Shown: positions 8,835 through 17,963, numbered from the stretch's first letter. The stretch is 64,000 bases of DNA from Clostridium lacusfryxellense (GCF_018861735.1 NZ_JAHLEB010000017.1:1-64000), one strand, 5' to 3'. The notes: generated from the letters alone by a model not told the origin. Numbers and translations are program-made.

Positions 8835-10226
8835 ATGGATAAAAATAATAATATTATTGATTCGGGTAAAGTTGAGCTAAAGAGAGAGCTTGGACTTGCT
8901 GCGGCAACTGCCATAGTTGTAGGTAACTGTGTAGGTTCAGGTATATTCACATCAGCTGCATCTCTAGCCGCGGCATCAAATCCTAAAACGGCTATAATTG
9001 CATGGGTAATTACAGCCATAGGATCATTATTAATTGCTTTAAGTTTTGCAAGTCTTGGAACAGCTATGCCAAGAACCGGAGGACCAATTGTGTATACTAG
9101 AGCTGCATTTGGTGATTTTGCTGGATTTCTAATTGCATGGACTTATTGGGTAGGTGCTTGGGTTGGAAATGCGGCTATAATAACTGCATTTATGCTTTAT
9201 TTTACATATTTCTTTCCAGGTGCGGCCACGCCGTTGGCAGCATTCTTAATAACTTCGGGAGTATTGTGGTTTTTTACCATTATAAATATTCTTGGCGTAA
9301 AAGGAGCAGGTAGGATCACTATTGTAACAACAGTATTAAAGGTATGTGCTTTAGTGGTATTTGTTGTTATTGCAGCTATTCATTTTAACCCGGAGATGCT
9401 TAGTACGGTTTCCAGCGCTGAAGTTTCGGGAATGAATACATTACCAGCAGCGATTGCAATTGCGTTGTGGGCTTTCGTAGGAATAGAAAGTGCAACAGTA
9501 CCAGCAGGAGAAATTAAAGACCCGAAAGTAAATATAAGAAAAAGTACAATATATGGTACTTTAATTGCTGCAACTATATATTTAGTTGTTTCAATAGTTG
9601 CAATGGGTGTTTTAGATCAAGCAACATTAGCTAAGTCGAAAGCCCCACTTGCAGATATAATTAACGCTGCGACAGGTGGAACTTGGGGTGGAAACTTTAT
9701 AGCAATAGGTGCAATAATTTCAACGCTAGGAGCTACTGCAGGATGGATATTAACCACTGCGAGAAGTTCATACGGCGCAGCTCAGGATAAGTTATTTCCA
9801 AAAGTATTTGGAAAAATACATCCAAAATATAAGACACCAGTTGCGTCACTTTTAATTAGTGGTGTTGCAGCTAATTTGCTTCTTATATTAAACTATGTAG
9901 GTTCATTAAATGCAGCGTTTAACTTTATGTTATTACTTGCTACATTGGCATTTTTGCCTGCTTATGCTTTTTGCGCAGCAGCAGATATAGTGCTTTTGAA
10001 GAAACATTCACCAGACTTTAATATATGGAATTTCTTAAAAAATTCATTTGTAGCATTGCTTGCTTTTGGATATACGATATATGCAATTTATGGAACTGGC
10101 GCACAGGTTGTAATGTTTGGATTTATACTTATGCTTGTTGGTATTCCAATTTACTTATACATGATGCTACAAAATAATAAAGAAGACAAAAATGTTGATA
10201 ACTTAAGAAAAAAAATGTTAGATTAG
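8835..10226 (+). CDS. APC family amino-acid permease/antiporter
   Basis: This 463-residue polytopic membrane protein has about 12 helices. The first helix carries AIVVGNCVGSGIFTSAA, the glycine-rich substrate-binding motif of the amino acid-polyamine-organocation superfamily; WAFVGIESATVPAGEIKDP in the middle is typical of the AdiC/ArcD/PotE-like exchangers. ATG 8835 follows GGAGGT. An upstream in-frame ATG at 8766 lies inside the tandem repeats and would add a non-conserved leader, so it is rejected. It is a single-gene unit ended by a strong terminator. The substrate cannot be told; a basic amino acid or polyamine is plausible. Confidence 0.85.
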   Translation: MDKNNNIIDSGKVELKRELGLAAATAIVVGNCVGSGIFTSAASLAAASNPKTAIIAWVITAIGSLLIALSFASLGTAMPRTGGPIVYTRAAFGDFAGFLIAWTYWVGAWVGNAAIITAFMLYFTYFFPGAATPLAAFLITSGVLWFFTIINILGVKGAGRITIVTTVLKVCALVVFVVIAAIHFNPEMLSTVSSAEVSGMNTLPAAIAIALWAFVGIESATVPAGEIKDPKVNIRKSTIYGTLIAATIYLVVSIVAMGVLDQATLAKSKAPLADIINAATGGTWGGNFIAIGAIISTLGATAGWILTTARSSYGAAQDKLFPKVFGKIHPKYKTPVASLLISGVAANLLLILNYVGSLNAAFNFMLLLATLAFLPAYAFCAAADIVLLKKHSPDFNIWNFLKNSFVALLAFGYTIYAIYGTGAQVVMFGFILMLVGIPIYLYMMLQNNKEDKNVDNLRKKMLD

Positions 10227-10260
10227 ATCATTTAAATAAAAATAACCAATTTTAATAGAA

Positions 10261-10297
10261 AAAATCCTTGTAACGTATATGTTACAAGGATTTTTTT
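10261..10297 (+). terminator. Intrinsic terminator after the APC permease
   Basis: AAAATCCTTGTAAC pairs with GTTACAAGGATTTT around GTATAT, followed by a T-run. Confidence 0.92.
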
Positions 10298-10368
10298 ATT
10301 TATAAAGGGTAATGAAAAATCGTTATAAAAGACTATGTCATATAAAATTTAATTATTTGTCTTTAATG

Positions 10369-10395
10369 TTAATACGCTATTGAATAGTGTATCAA
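10369..10395 (+). promoter_or_regulatory. 27-bp imperfect palindrome, putative LevR-type operator
   Basis: TTAATACGCTATT and AATAGTGTATCAA form inverted arms around one central base, with two mismatches. It overlaps a possible -35 (TTGAAT, 10380) that is 18 bp from TATTAT at 10404. Copies or half-copies of the same motif recur before the PTS genes (13392-13429 and 13496-13510), so this may be an autoregulatory site. Confidence 0.6.
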
Positions 10396-10477
10396 TAAAA
10401 GAGTATTATAATAGAGAGTGTGTGTAAGTTTAAATCATTTAAATATAAAACTAATAAAATAATTTATTATAGGTAAG

Positions 10478-13303
10478 GTGATAGTTATTAGAAGGATTGA
10501 TAAAATATATAATTACATAGTTGAAGAATCTAAAGTGTTTCTTTTAAAAGATATTGAAGCAGGGAAAGGTTTTAGTGCGGGTCACATAGCAAAAGATCTG
10601 TCTATAATGAGAAATAATGTAAGCCTTGAACTTAATAATTTACTTAGAGAAGATAAAATAATAAAAATAAAAGGTAGGCCTGTACTATTCTTAGACAGGA
10701 AAAATATAGAGAGGCTTTTAGAATACAAACTGCAATCTGGACCTTTAGTATTTGAGGATTTTCATGAACTCTTAGGTGATGAGAAGGTCGATGAGGTAGA
10801 AAAGAACCCATTTGATAGTCTTATAGGATATAATACCAGCTTAAGAACTCATATTGAACAGGCTAAAGCGGCTGTACTTTATCCGCCACATGGACTCAAC
10901 ACACTTATAGTAGGCCCTACGGGAGTTGGTAAAACATTATTTGCTAATATGATGTATAAATACGCAATATATGTTAAAAGATTAGAAGCTAATGCTCCTT
11001 TTGTACTATTTAATTGTGCAGACTATTATAATAACCCTCAGCTTTTATTATCACATATATTTGGTCATATAAAAGGTGCATTTACAGGGGCGGATGTTGA
11101 GAAAGAAGGTCTTGTGGCTAAGGCTAATGGAGGTATTTTATTTCTTGATGAGATTCATAGACTTCCACCAGAAGGTCAGGAAATGATATTTTATTTCATA
11201 GATACTGGAAGTTATAACAAACTTGGCGAGACGGAAAGAAACAGAAAATCTACGGTGCTTATTATAGGAGCAACAACAGAAAATCCTGCATCATCACTCT
11301 TAAAGACTTTTGTACGTAGAATTCCTATAGTTATATCGTTGCCTTCACTTGAGGAAAGATCAGGTAAGGATAAATTTAATATAATGAAATTTCTTTTAAC
11401 AAATGAAGCTCATAGAGTTAACAAGCCAATAAAGGTAGAGGCTGAGGCTGTAAAGGCAATTATTGAAAGTGCATCCTATGGAAATATTGGCCAGATGAAA
11501 TCTAATATACAATTGGTGTGCGCTACTGGATTTTTAAATAGTATAAATAATAAAGATTTTATTGAGATAGATTTTAAATCGTTACCATCTGACATAAAAA
11601 ATGGTTTGTTTTCTTCAAGTAGTAAAAAAATAGATATGGAAGAGTTATCTAAGTATTTTGATGATCAAATGGTAGTATTACCACAAGGTTATAAGGTTCT
11701 AATAGATGAGGATTCGTCTGAGCCAACATTTAATTTATATAAAATTATTGAAGATAAGGCAGCTATTTTAAAGGATGAAGGAGCAGATGACGAATATATA
11801 AAAAAATTTATAACAACTGATATTAACATCCATCTTAAAAGTTTTTATAAGAAGAGTATTAATAGTGCTCATGGTAGAGAAAAAATGTTAAAACTAGTTA
11901 ATGAAGATACTCTTCAATTTGCAGAAGAGATTAGAGACCTTGTAGAAGCAGAACTTAAAAGAAAATTTAATGAAAGGTTTTTATACGCTTTTAGTCTACA
12001 TCTTAGTGCATTCTTAAAAAGAATAGATAGCAGACGTAGTTTACAATACACCAATATAAAAAATATAATTAATGATAAACCCCAAGAGTTTAATATATCG
12101 CTTAAAATCAAAGATCTTATTCAGGAAAAATATAATATTATAGTACCAGATATGGAAGTGATTTATTTAACCCTTCTTATTAGTTCAGTGCAAGAAGAAC
12201 AAAACAATGAAAGGGTAGCCGTAATAGTTACATTGCATGGCAGTAGTAGCGCCAGTTCTATGGTCAATGTAGCTAAAAATCTCTTAGGTGAGGGAGTTGT
12301 TGAAAGTATAGATATGCCTCTGGATGTAAGTCCTAAGAGAGTGCTTAAAGATATAATAGAGAAGGTTAATGAAATTGATATGGGACGTGGTGTACTAATA
12401 CTTGCTGATATGGGTTCTCTAACTAGTTTTGATAGTATAATAATGGAGAAAACAGGCATAAGGGTTAAAACTATTGATATGGTATCAACGGCATTAGTTC
12501 TTGAAGCGGTTAGAAAGGCTAATATGCTTGATATGGATATAGATACATTATATGATTCATTAAAAGACTTTAGAGGTTATGGGCTTTACAGTAAAGAGTC
12601 TAAAGATTCTTTGGTGCAAAGGAGTGCAGCTATAATAACTATTTGTTCAACCGGTGAGGGAACAGCAAAAAAACTTAAAGAATTAGTTCATAATATTGTA
12701 ATTAATATAACAAGAGATGAAATAAACGTTATACCTATAGGGATTATGAATATAAAAGAAGATTTAGAAAATTTATTAAATAATTATACTATTCTAGCTT
12801 CTGTAGGTGTTATGGACCCTAAAATTGATGCACCGTTTATATCATTAGAAAATCTTATCGGTGGTGATGGTGAAAAACGACTTATGAATATAATACAGAA
12901 AAATAATATACCTACAGATAGGAAAGAAGAAAATATAGTGGTTAAGGAACTATGCGAAGATAGTTTAAATGAGTTCCTAACATATCTAAACCCACATAAG
13001 GTTATTAGTGTATTAACGAATTTTACAAGTGTATTAGAAAAAGTAGCTGCGATGAATTTTAGTAATGCTTTTAAAATTAAATTAATGCTTCATGTAGGTT
13101 GTGCATTAGAGAGAATGGTTATAAATGCACCACTTACTTATAATGGAGATGAAAGTACCATAAATCCAGATGTTTTAAAATATGTTGAAAACGCGGCTAA
13201 TGAATTTAAGGAAACGCTCAATATTAGCTTAATAGATGATGAGATATATTATATTTGTGAAATTCTTCAAGAGGAACCTAATGACATTTTAGATAAAGTT
13301 TAA
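10478..13303 (+). CDS. levR: LevR-family sigma-54 PTS transcriptional activator
   Basis: This 941-residue regulator has an N-terminal helix-turn-helix region, a sigma-54 AAA+ domain (Walker A GPTGVGKT at 146-153, GAFTGA at 200-205, Walker B LFLDEIHRLP), then PRD-type modules around a mannose-type EIIA-like domain (VAVIVTLHGSSSASSM, with a candidate phospho-His) and a C-terminal PRD. It activates RNA polymerase-sigma-54 at the PTS promoter at 13511, with activity set by PTS phosphorylation. The GTG at 10478 has a poorly spaced ribosome-binding site. AAGGTGA at 10475 is instead well placed for an ATT at 10487, which would make the start the family-like RRIDKIYNY. Confidence 0.92.
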   Translation: MIVIRRIDKIYNYIVEESKVFLLKDIEAGKGFSAGHIAKDLSIMRNNVSLELNNLLREDKIIKIKGRPVLFLDRKNIERLLEYKLQSGPLVFEDFHELLGDEKVDEVEKNPFDSLIGYNTSLRTHIEQAKAAVLYPPHGLNTLIVGPTGVGKTLFANMMYKYAIYVKRLEANAPFVLFNCADYYNNPQLLLSHIFGHIKGAFTGADVEKEGLVAKANGGILFLDEIHRLPPEGQEMIFYFIDTGSYNKLGETERNRKSTVLIIGATTENPASSLLKTFVRRIPIVISLPSLEERSGKDKFNIMKFLLTNEAHRVNKPIKVEAEAVKAIIESASYGNIGQMKSNIQLVCATGFLNSINNKDFIEIDFKSLPSDIKNGLFSSSSKKIDMEELSKYFDDQMVVLPQGYKVLIDEDSSEPTFNLYKIIEDKAAILKDEGADDEYIKKFITTDINIHLKSFYKKSINSAHGREKMLKLVNEDTLQFAEEIRDLVEAELKRKFNERFLYAFSLHLSAFLKRIDSRRSLQYTNIKNIINDKPQEFNISLKIKDLIQEKYNIIVPDMEVIYLTLLISSVQEEQNNERVAVIVTLHGSSSASSMVNVAKNLLGEGVVESIDMPLDVSPKRVLKDIIEKVNEIDMGRGVLILADMGSLTSFDSIIMEKTGIRVKTIDMVSTALVLEAVRKANMLDMDIDTLYDSLKDFRGYGLYSKESKDSLVQRSAAIITICSTGEGTAKKLKELVHNIVINITRDEINVIPIGIMNIKEDLENLLNNYTILASVGVMDPKIDAPFISLENLIGGDGEKRLMNIIQKNNIPTDRKEENIVVKELCEDSLNEFLTYLNPHKVISVLTNFTSVLEKVAAMNFSNAFKIKLMLHVGCALERMVINAPLTYNGDESTINPDVLKYVENAANEFKETLNISLIDDEIYYICEILQEEPNDILDKV

Positions 13304-13391
13304 ATTAATTTAACGACAATATAATAATTGTAAATATATTGAAATATGCATAGAAATTTAGGGATGCATCATATGAATGTCTTTAATCTTA

Positions 13392-13429
13392 TTAATACAG
13401 TATTAAAAGAAATAAATAGTGTATTAATA
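13392..13429 (+). promoter_or_regulatory. Upstream activator sites before the PTS operon
   Basis: A perfect 15-bp palindrome (TTAATAC-A-GTATTAA, 13392-13406) is followed by AATAGTGTATTAATA (13415-13429), which closely matches the right arm of the palindrome in front of levR. The position, about 80-120 bp upstream of the -24 element, is right for a sigma-54 enhancer site. Confidence 0.6.
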
Positions 13430-13495
13430 AAATTATATAATAAAATAATAATTATGGTAATGCCCACTAATTAGGGGATTAACAAGATAAATATA

Positions 13496-13528
13496 TTTTG
13501 ATACACTATATTGGCATGGATGTTGCTA
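13496..13528 (+). promoter_or_regulatory. Sigma-54 (-24/-12) promoter of the PTS operon
   Basis: TTGGCATGGATGTTGCTA at 13511-13528 matches the TGGCAC-N5-TTGCW consensus, with the GG and GC doublets correctly spaced. Directly upstream, TTTTGATACACTATA (13496-13510) is the inverted form of the LevR-site arm. Together with the sigma-54 activator gene this is strong evidence for LevR control. Confidence 0.88.
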
Positions 13529-13581
13529 TGTTAATATACATAAAAGAAAGTATTAATTACTTGAATTGGGGGTCTAATTGA

Positions 13582-14022
13582 ATGATTGCTATAGTAGTCG
13601 GGACTCATGGTAAATTTTCGCAAGAATTACTAAAAACTACTGAACTGATTTTAGGCAAACAAGAAAATGTTGTAGCGATAACTTTCTTGCCAGGAGAGGG
13701 CGCAGATGATTTAATGAAAAAATATGAGGCTGGTATGAAATCTTTGAAATGCGATGATGGTGTTCTATTTATGGTAGATTTATTTGGAGGAAGTCCTTTT
13801 AATGTAGCTAGTAGAATAGTGCCAAAAGAAGATGCGATGGATATAGTAAGTGGAATAAATATACCTATGTTGCTTGATGTGTTTTATGCTAGAAAAGATT
13901 CAACTATAGGTGAACTTGCCCAAATAGCAATAAGTGCAGGTAAGCTTGGAATAAAATCATTAAAAGAAACCTTGAAAAGTAGCAAAGATAATGAAAACAA
14001 TAGTAACGAGAAGGTATTATAA
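13582..14022 (+). CDS. PTS mannose-family EIIA component (stand-alone)
   Basis: This cytoplasmic 146-residue EIIA of the mannose/fructose/sorbose family has the phospho-acceptor His9 in IVVGTHGKFS and the family block DGVLFMVDLFGGSPFN. It receives phosphate from HPr and passes it to EIIB. It starts at ATG 13582 with GGGGG upstream, as first gene after the sigma-54 promoter. A separate EIIB follows after one base, and a complete fused EIIAB is encoded further on, so this domain is duplicated in the operon. Arginine codons are AGA, like the host's. Confidence 0.9.
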   Translation: MIAIVVGTHGKFSQELLKTTELILGKQENVVAITFLPGEGADDLMKKYEAGMKSLKCDDGVLFMVDLFGGSPFNVASRIVPKEDAMDIVSGINIPMLLDVFYARKDSTIGELAQIAISAGKLGIKSLKETLKSSKDNENNSNEKVL

Positions 14023-14023
14023 A

Positions 14024-14497
14024 ATGATAATTTCATTAGCAAGAATTGATGATAGATTAATACATGGTCAAGTAGCGACAATTTGGTCGAAATACACAAA
14101 ATGCCAAAGAATAATTGTATGTAATGATGATGTGAAAAAAGACTCAATTAGAAAGATCCTTTTGGAGCAAGTTTCACCTCCAGGGATTAGAACAAATGTT
14201 GTAGGAATTGATGAGGCAATAAGCGTTTATAAAAATCCGAGATACCAAAATGATAGAGTTCTATTTCTATTCACTAATCCAACTGATGTTGTAAGAATGG
14301 TTGAAGGTGGAGTAGACATAAAGAGTGTAAATATTGGTGGTATGTCATTTAAAGAGGGAAAGAAACAAATAACTAATGTAGTATCAGTTGATGGTACAGA
14401 TATTGAGGCTTTTAAAAAATTAAATAAAAAAGGCATTGAACTAGAAATAAGAAAAATTTCATCAGATTCAAAAGTAGATTTAATGTCAAAACTATAA
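14024..14497 (+). CDS. PTS mannose-family EIIB component (stand-alone)
   Basis: The 157-residue EIIB has phospho-acceptor His14 in ARIDDRLIHGQVATIW and the family block VNIGGMSFKEGKKQI. It transfers phosphate from EIIA to the sugar bound at EIIC/EIID. ATG 14024 lies one base past the EIIA stop with GAGAAGG upstream; an earlier ATG at 13991 inside EIIA is rejected. It may share the EIIC/EIID encoded downstream or regulate LevR as a phosphate sink; which one cannot be decided here. Confidence 0.9.
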   Translation: MIISLARIDDRLIHGQVATIWSKYTKCQRIIVCNDDVKKDSIRKILLEQVSPPGIRTNVVGIDEAISVYKNPRYQNDRVLFLFTNPTDVVRMVEGGVDIKSVNIGGMSFKEGKKQITNVVSVDGTDIEAFKKLNKKGIELEIRKISSDSKVDLMSKL

Positions 14498-14556
14498 GAT
14501 TATCAAATTTCATTACAATTCATAAATTAATTGAAATATAATAATTATTAATTCTG

Positions 14557-14598
14557 GTTACAGGTTTTTCGAAACTTTATTATAGATTTTACTGTAAC
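14557..14598 (+). other. Intergenic structured segment between EIIB and EIIAB
   Basis: GTTACAG (14557) and CTGTAAC (14592) are inverted arms that enclose a small GTTT-TTCG-AAAC hairpin with a UUCG loop. There is no U-tract. It could be an RNA processing site, and marks the point where codon usage changes. Confidence 0.35.
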
Positions 14599-14622
14599 AA
14601 ATAAAAAATAGGGGGTATAAAG

Positions 14623-15600
14623 ATGGTAGGAATAATTCTTGCGAGTCACGGAGAATTTGCTACAGGCATCTTGCAATCTGGTGCTATGATTTTCGGAGAG
14701 CAAGAAAACGTGCAAGCTGTTACGTTGATGCCTAGTGAAGGCCCTGATGATCTTAAAGCAAAAATGAAAGATGCAATTGCATCCTTTGACAACCAAGATG
14801 AGGTTTTATTCTTAGTTGATCTTTGGGGCGGTACACCATTCAACCAAGCAAATGGTCTATTTGAAGAACACAAAGACAAATGGGCAATAGTATCTGGTAT
14901 GAATCTACCAATGGTTATTGAAGCTTATGCGTCACGTTCTTCAATGGAGTCTGCACAGGAAATTGCGGCTTATATTTTAAGACCAGCTAAAGAAGGAGTT
15001 AAAGTTAAGCCAGAAGAATTAGAACCAGCAGATAATGGTAAAGCTTCTGCAACTTCGGCTGGGCGGTCTAATGCAGGTACACCTGGATCATTCGAATATG
15101 TTTTAGCTCGTATTGACTCTCGTTTACTTCATGGACAAATAGCGACTGCTTGGTCAAAAGATGTGCTACCTTCGCGGATTATTGTTGTTTCAGATGCAGT
15201 AGCCAAAGATGAGCTTCGTACGAAGCTTATAACACAAGCTGCTCCTCCTGGCGTTAAAGCTCATGTTGTTCCAGTTAATCAAATGATTAAACTTGCAAAA
15301 AATGATCAAGATTTTGGTGGGCAACGTGCATTACTTCTTTTTGAGAATCCACAAGATGTACTTAGAGCAGTAGAAGGTGGAGTACCACTTAAGGTAATCA
15401 ATATTGGATCTATGGCTCATGCGACTGGTAAAGTTCAACCAAACAAAGTACTTGCTTTCAATCAAGACGATATTGATACCTTCAATAAGCTTAAGGAAGC
15501 TGGACTTACTTTTGATGTTCGTAAAGTTCCAAATGATTCAAAAGGAAATATGGCAGAAATTCTTAAAAAAGCACAAAGTGAATTAAATAAACTAAAATAA
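14623..15600 (+). CDS. manX: PTS mannose-type EIIAB, fused
   Basis: The 325-residue protein fuses an EIIA domain (1 to about 130; phospho-His9 in ILASHGEFA) to an EIIB domain (about 157-325; phospho-His170 in LARIDSRLLHGQIATAW) through an Ala/Ser/Gly-rich linker at about 131-156. This is the classic ManX/ManL layout. It phosphorylates mannose, glucose and related hexoses during uptake with EIIC/EIID. Its arginine codons are mostly CGT/CGG, unlike the AGA-rich upstream EIIA and EIIB genes. This suggests that the EIIAB-IIC-IID-ManO block has a separate origin. Confidence 0.93.
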   Translation: MVGIILASHGEFATGILQSGAMIFGEQENVQAVTLMPSEGPDDLKAKMKDAIASFDNQDEVLFLVDLWGGTPFNQANGLFEEHKDKWAIVSGMNLPMVIEAYASRSSMESAQEIAAYILRPAKEGVKVKPEELEPADNGKASATSAGRSNAGTPGSFEYVLARIDSRLLHGQIATAWSKDVLPSRIIVVSDAVAKDELRTKLITQAAPPGVKAHVVPVNQMIKLAKNDQDFGGQRALLLFENPQDVLRAVEGGVPLKVINIGSMAHATGKVQPNKVLAFNQDDIDTFNKLKEAGLTFDVRKVPNDSKGNMAEILKKAQSELNKLK

Positions 15601-15636
15601 TTTAACTATTTAAATGAAAAAGGGGGATTAATAATC

Positions 15637-16443
15637 ATGGATATAAATATTGTCCAAATGATATTAGTCGTTATCGTGGCATTTCTAGCTGGTATGGAAG
15701 GTATCTTAGATCAATTTCAATTCCACCAACCAGTAATTGCTTGTACGTTAATCGGCTTAGTTACAGGTAACTTACTACCATGCCTAATTTTAGGTGGTAC
15801 TCTTCAAATGATAGCTTTAGGTTGGGCCAATATCGGTGCTGCCGTAGCACCAGATGCAGCGCTTGCATCTATTGCATCTGCAATTATTTTAGTTCTTGGT
15901 GGTCAAGGTAGAGCTGGAGTTCCAGCAGCTATTGCTATTGCAGTTCCTCTAGCAGTTGCAGGGCTATTATTAACAATTCTTTGTCGTACGATAGCTACAG
16001 CGTTTGTACATTTCATGGATGCTGCTGCTAAAGAAGGAGATTTCAGAAAAGTTGAAATGTGGCATATCATTGCTATTTGTATGCAGGGTGTTCGTATTGC
16101 AATTCCAGCAGGTTTGATCTTAGCAGTTGGTGCTGCTCCAATTCGTTCAATACTTGAAGCTATGCCTACTTGGTTAACAGGTGGACTCGCAATCGGTGGT
16201 GGAATGGTTGTAGCTGTTGGTTATGCAATGGTAATCAACATGATGGCTACAAAAGAAGTATGGCCATTCTTTGCAATTGGGTTTGTACTTGCAACTATTT
16301 CACAAATTACACTTATCGGACTAGGGGCAATCGGTGTATGTGTGGCTCTTATTTACTTAAAGCTTACTAAACAAGGTGGCTCAGGTAATGGTGGAAGCTC
16401 AAATACTGGTGATCCAATAGGCGATATTATTGACACTTACTAA
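15637..16443 (+). CDS. manY: PTS mannose-type EIIC
   Basis: This 268-residue membrane component has the typical EIIC-Man pattern: LAGMEGILDQFQFHQPVIACTLIGLVTGN near the N-terminus, a GGTLQMIALGWANIGAAVAPD block, and a Gly/Ser/Asn-rich C-terminal tail. With EIID it forms the sugar channel. AAAGGGGG upstream sets the ATG. It is followed by EIID after 20 bases. CGT arginine codons are frequent, as in its two neighbours. Confidence 0.93.
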   Translation: MDINIVQMILVVIVAFLAGMEGILDQFQFHQPVIACTLIGLVTGNLLPCLILGGTLQMIALGWANIGAAVAPDAALASIASAIILVLGGQGRAGVPAAIAIAVPLAVAGLLLTILCRTIATAFVHFMDAAAKEGDFRKVEMWHIIAICMQGVRIAIPAGLILAVGAAPIRSILEAMPTWLTGGLAIGGGMVVAVGYAMVINMMATKEVWPFFAIGFVLATISQITLIGLGAIGVCVALIYLKLTKQGGSGNGGSSNTGDPIGDIIDTY

Positions 16444-16463
16444 GAAAGGGGGAGGACACGAAA

Positions 16464-17375
16464 ATGGCAAATAAAATTAAATTAACAAGAAAAGATCGTA
16501 TTTCAGTTTGGTTCCGTTCATTTTTTCTTCAAGGATCTTGGAACTACGAAAGAATGCAAAACGGTGGTTGGGCATACGCATTAATACCAGCAATCAAAAA
16601 ATTATACAAGACTAAAGAAGATCGTGCAGCAGCACTTAAACGTCACTTGGAGTTCTTTAACACTCACCCATATGTAGCATCACCAGTCATTGGTGTAACA
16701 TTAGCCTTAGAGGAAGACCGTGCTAATGGTTTACCAATTGATGACATAACTATTCAAGGTGTTAAAATTGGTATGATGGGACCTTTAGCGGGCATTGGTG
16801 ATCCAGTTTTCTGGTTTACAGTTAGACCAATTTTAGGGGCATTAGCTGCTTCTCTTGCTATGAGTGGTAACATACTTGGACCAATAATCTTTTTCCTTGC
16901 TTGGAATGTCATCCGTATGTCATTTATGTGGTATACACAAGAGTTTGGTTACAAAGCAGGTTCTAAGATTACTGATGATGTATCAGGTGGTTTACTACAA
17001 GATGTTACAAAAGGAGCATCCATCCTTGGTATGTTCATTTTGGGATCTTTAGTTAACAGATGGGTATCCGTTGTATTTGCACCAACAGTATCATCCGTTA
17101 AGTTAGCTGACGGTGCATTCGTTGTTTGGAGCAAACTTCCTGCAGGAGCAGAAGGTATTAAACAAGCTCTATTGCAACAAGCAGGTGGTTTGTCATTAAC
17201 TGATGTTAAGGTTACAACATTACAAAATAACTTGGACTCTTTAATTCCTGGACTTGCAGGATTATTATTGACATTACTTTGTATGTGGTTGCTTAAGAAG
17301 AAAGTATCTCCAATTACAATTATTTTTGGACTCTTCGCAGTAGGCATTGTTTTCCACTTAATCGGTTTAATGTAA
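16464..17375 (+). CDS. manZ: PTS mannose-type EIID
   Basis: This 303-residue membrane component matches the EIID-Man family: RSFFLQGSWNYERMQNGGWAYALIPAIKKLY at the start, MGPLAGIGDPVFWFTVRPILGALAASLA in the middle, and C-terminal hydrophobic helices. GGGGGAGG precedes the start. It is the last gene before a terminator, so the sigma-54 transcript probably covers 13582-17375. Confidence 0.93.
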   Translation: MANKIKLTRKDRISVWFRSFFLQGSWNYERMQNGGWAYALIPAIKKLYKTKEDRAAALKRHLEFFNTHPYVASPVIGVTLALEEDRANGLPIDDITIQGVKIGMMGPLAGIGDPVFWFTVRPILGALAASLAMSGNILGPIIFFLAWNVIRMSFMWYTQEFGYKAGSKITDDVSGGLLQDVTKGASILGMFILGSLVNRWVSVVFAPTVSSVKLADGAFVVWSKLPAGAEGIKQALLQQAGGLSLTDVKVTTLQNNLDSLIPGLAGLLLTLLCMWLLKKKVSPITIIFGLFAVGIVFHLIGLM

Positions 17376-17387
17376 TATTGTTACTCA

Positions 17388-17416
17388 AGCCTGGGCTTTT
17401 TAGCCTAGGTTTTTTT
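17388..17416 (+). terminator. Terminator after EIID
   Basis: CCTGGGCT (17390-17397) pairs with AGCCTAGG (17402-17409), followed by seven Ts. Confidence 0.88.
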
Positions 17417-17507
17417 ATTACCTTTTATGTGATTATTGAAGCTCCACAGGAGATGATTTAATCTTATGTATAGTAAAACTGTTTTTGACGGTTGTGCCTT
17501 GCAGCAC

Positions 17508-17536
17508 TTGATTATTACATCTTAAGAAGGTATATT
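17508..17536 (+). promoter_or_regulatory. Sigma-A-like promoter of manO
   Basis: TTGATT (17508) and TATATT (17531) are 17 bp apart, upstream of manO and after the EIID terminator, so manO can be transcribed on its own. Confidence 0.5.
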
Positions 17537-17588
17537 ATAATCAACAATGATTTTGTGAAATTTGATAAATAGAAAAGAGGTAGATCGT

Positions 17589-17963
17589 ATGGTTCAATCA
17601 CTCAATACAAAGGTGGATCTAGTAATCGATGCAACAGCTTTAACGGGTTTTACAGAGTATGGTAAAATAATGATCGGCGACAAAGGTTTTGAGTTTTATA
17701 ATTCTCGTGATCCTCGTAAATATATTCAAATCCCATGGGAAGAGGTTGACAATGTCATCGTGTCAGTATTGCTAAAGGGAAAGTGGATTCCACGATATGC
17801 CATTCGAACGAAAAAAAATGCTACCTATATTTTTTCGTCTAAAGAACCAAAAAAAGTACTTCGTGCTGTTCGAAAATATGTTGAGCCAAGTCGTATGGTT
17901 AATTCGTTAAGTTTTTTTGATGTGCTAAAGCGATCGGTGAAGTCGACATTTAAGAAGAGCTGA
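17589..17963 (+). CDS. manO: ManO-like DUF956 protein
   Basis: The 124-residue protein matches the DUF956 family found at the end of mannose PTS operons and called ManO (VDLVIDATALTGFTEYGKIMIGDKGFEFYN, then IQIPWEEVDNVIVSVLLKGKWIPRYAIRTKK). The fold looks like a PH/GRAM-type beta domain; its role, thought to be regulatory for the PTS, is not settled. ATG 17589 has AGAGGT upstream and beats an earlier TTG at 17562. Every arginine codon I read in it is CGN, the strongest codon anomaly in the window. Confidence 0.85.
   Translation: MVQSLNTKVDLVIDATALTGFTEYGKIMIGDKGFEFYNSRDPRKYIQIPWEEVDNVIVSVLLKGKWIPRYAIRTKKNATYIFSSKEPKKVLRAVRKYVEPSRMVNSLSFFDVLKRSVKSTFKKS

Noticed and set aside
16170-16370. Short forward ORF inside the EIIC gene
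   Set aside because: It lies in another frame of a clear EIIC gene and has no ribosome-binding site or family similarity.
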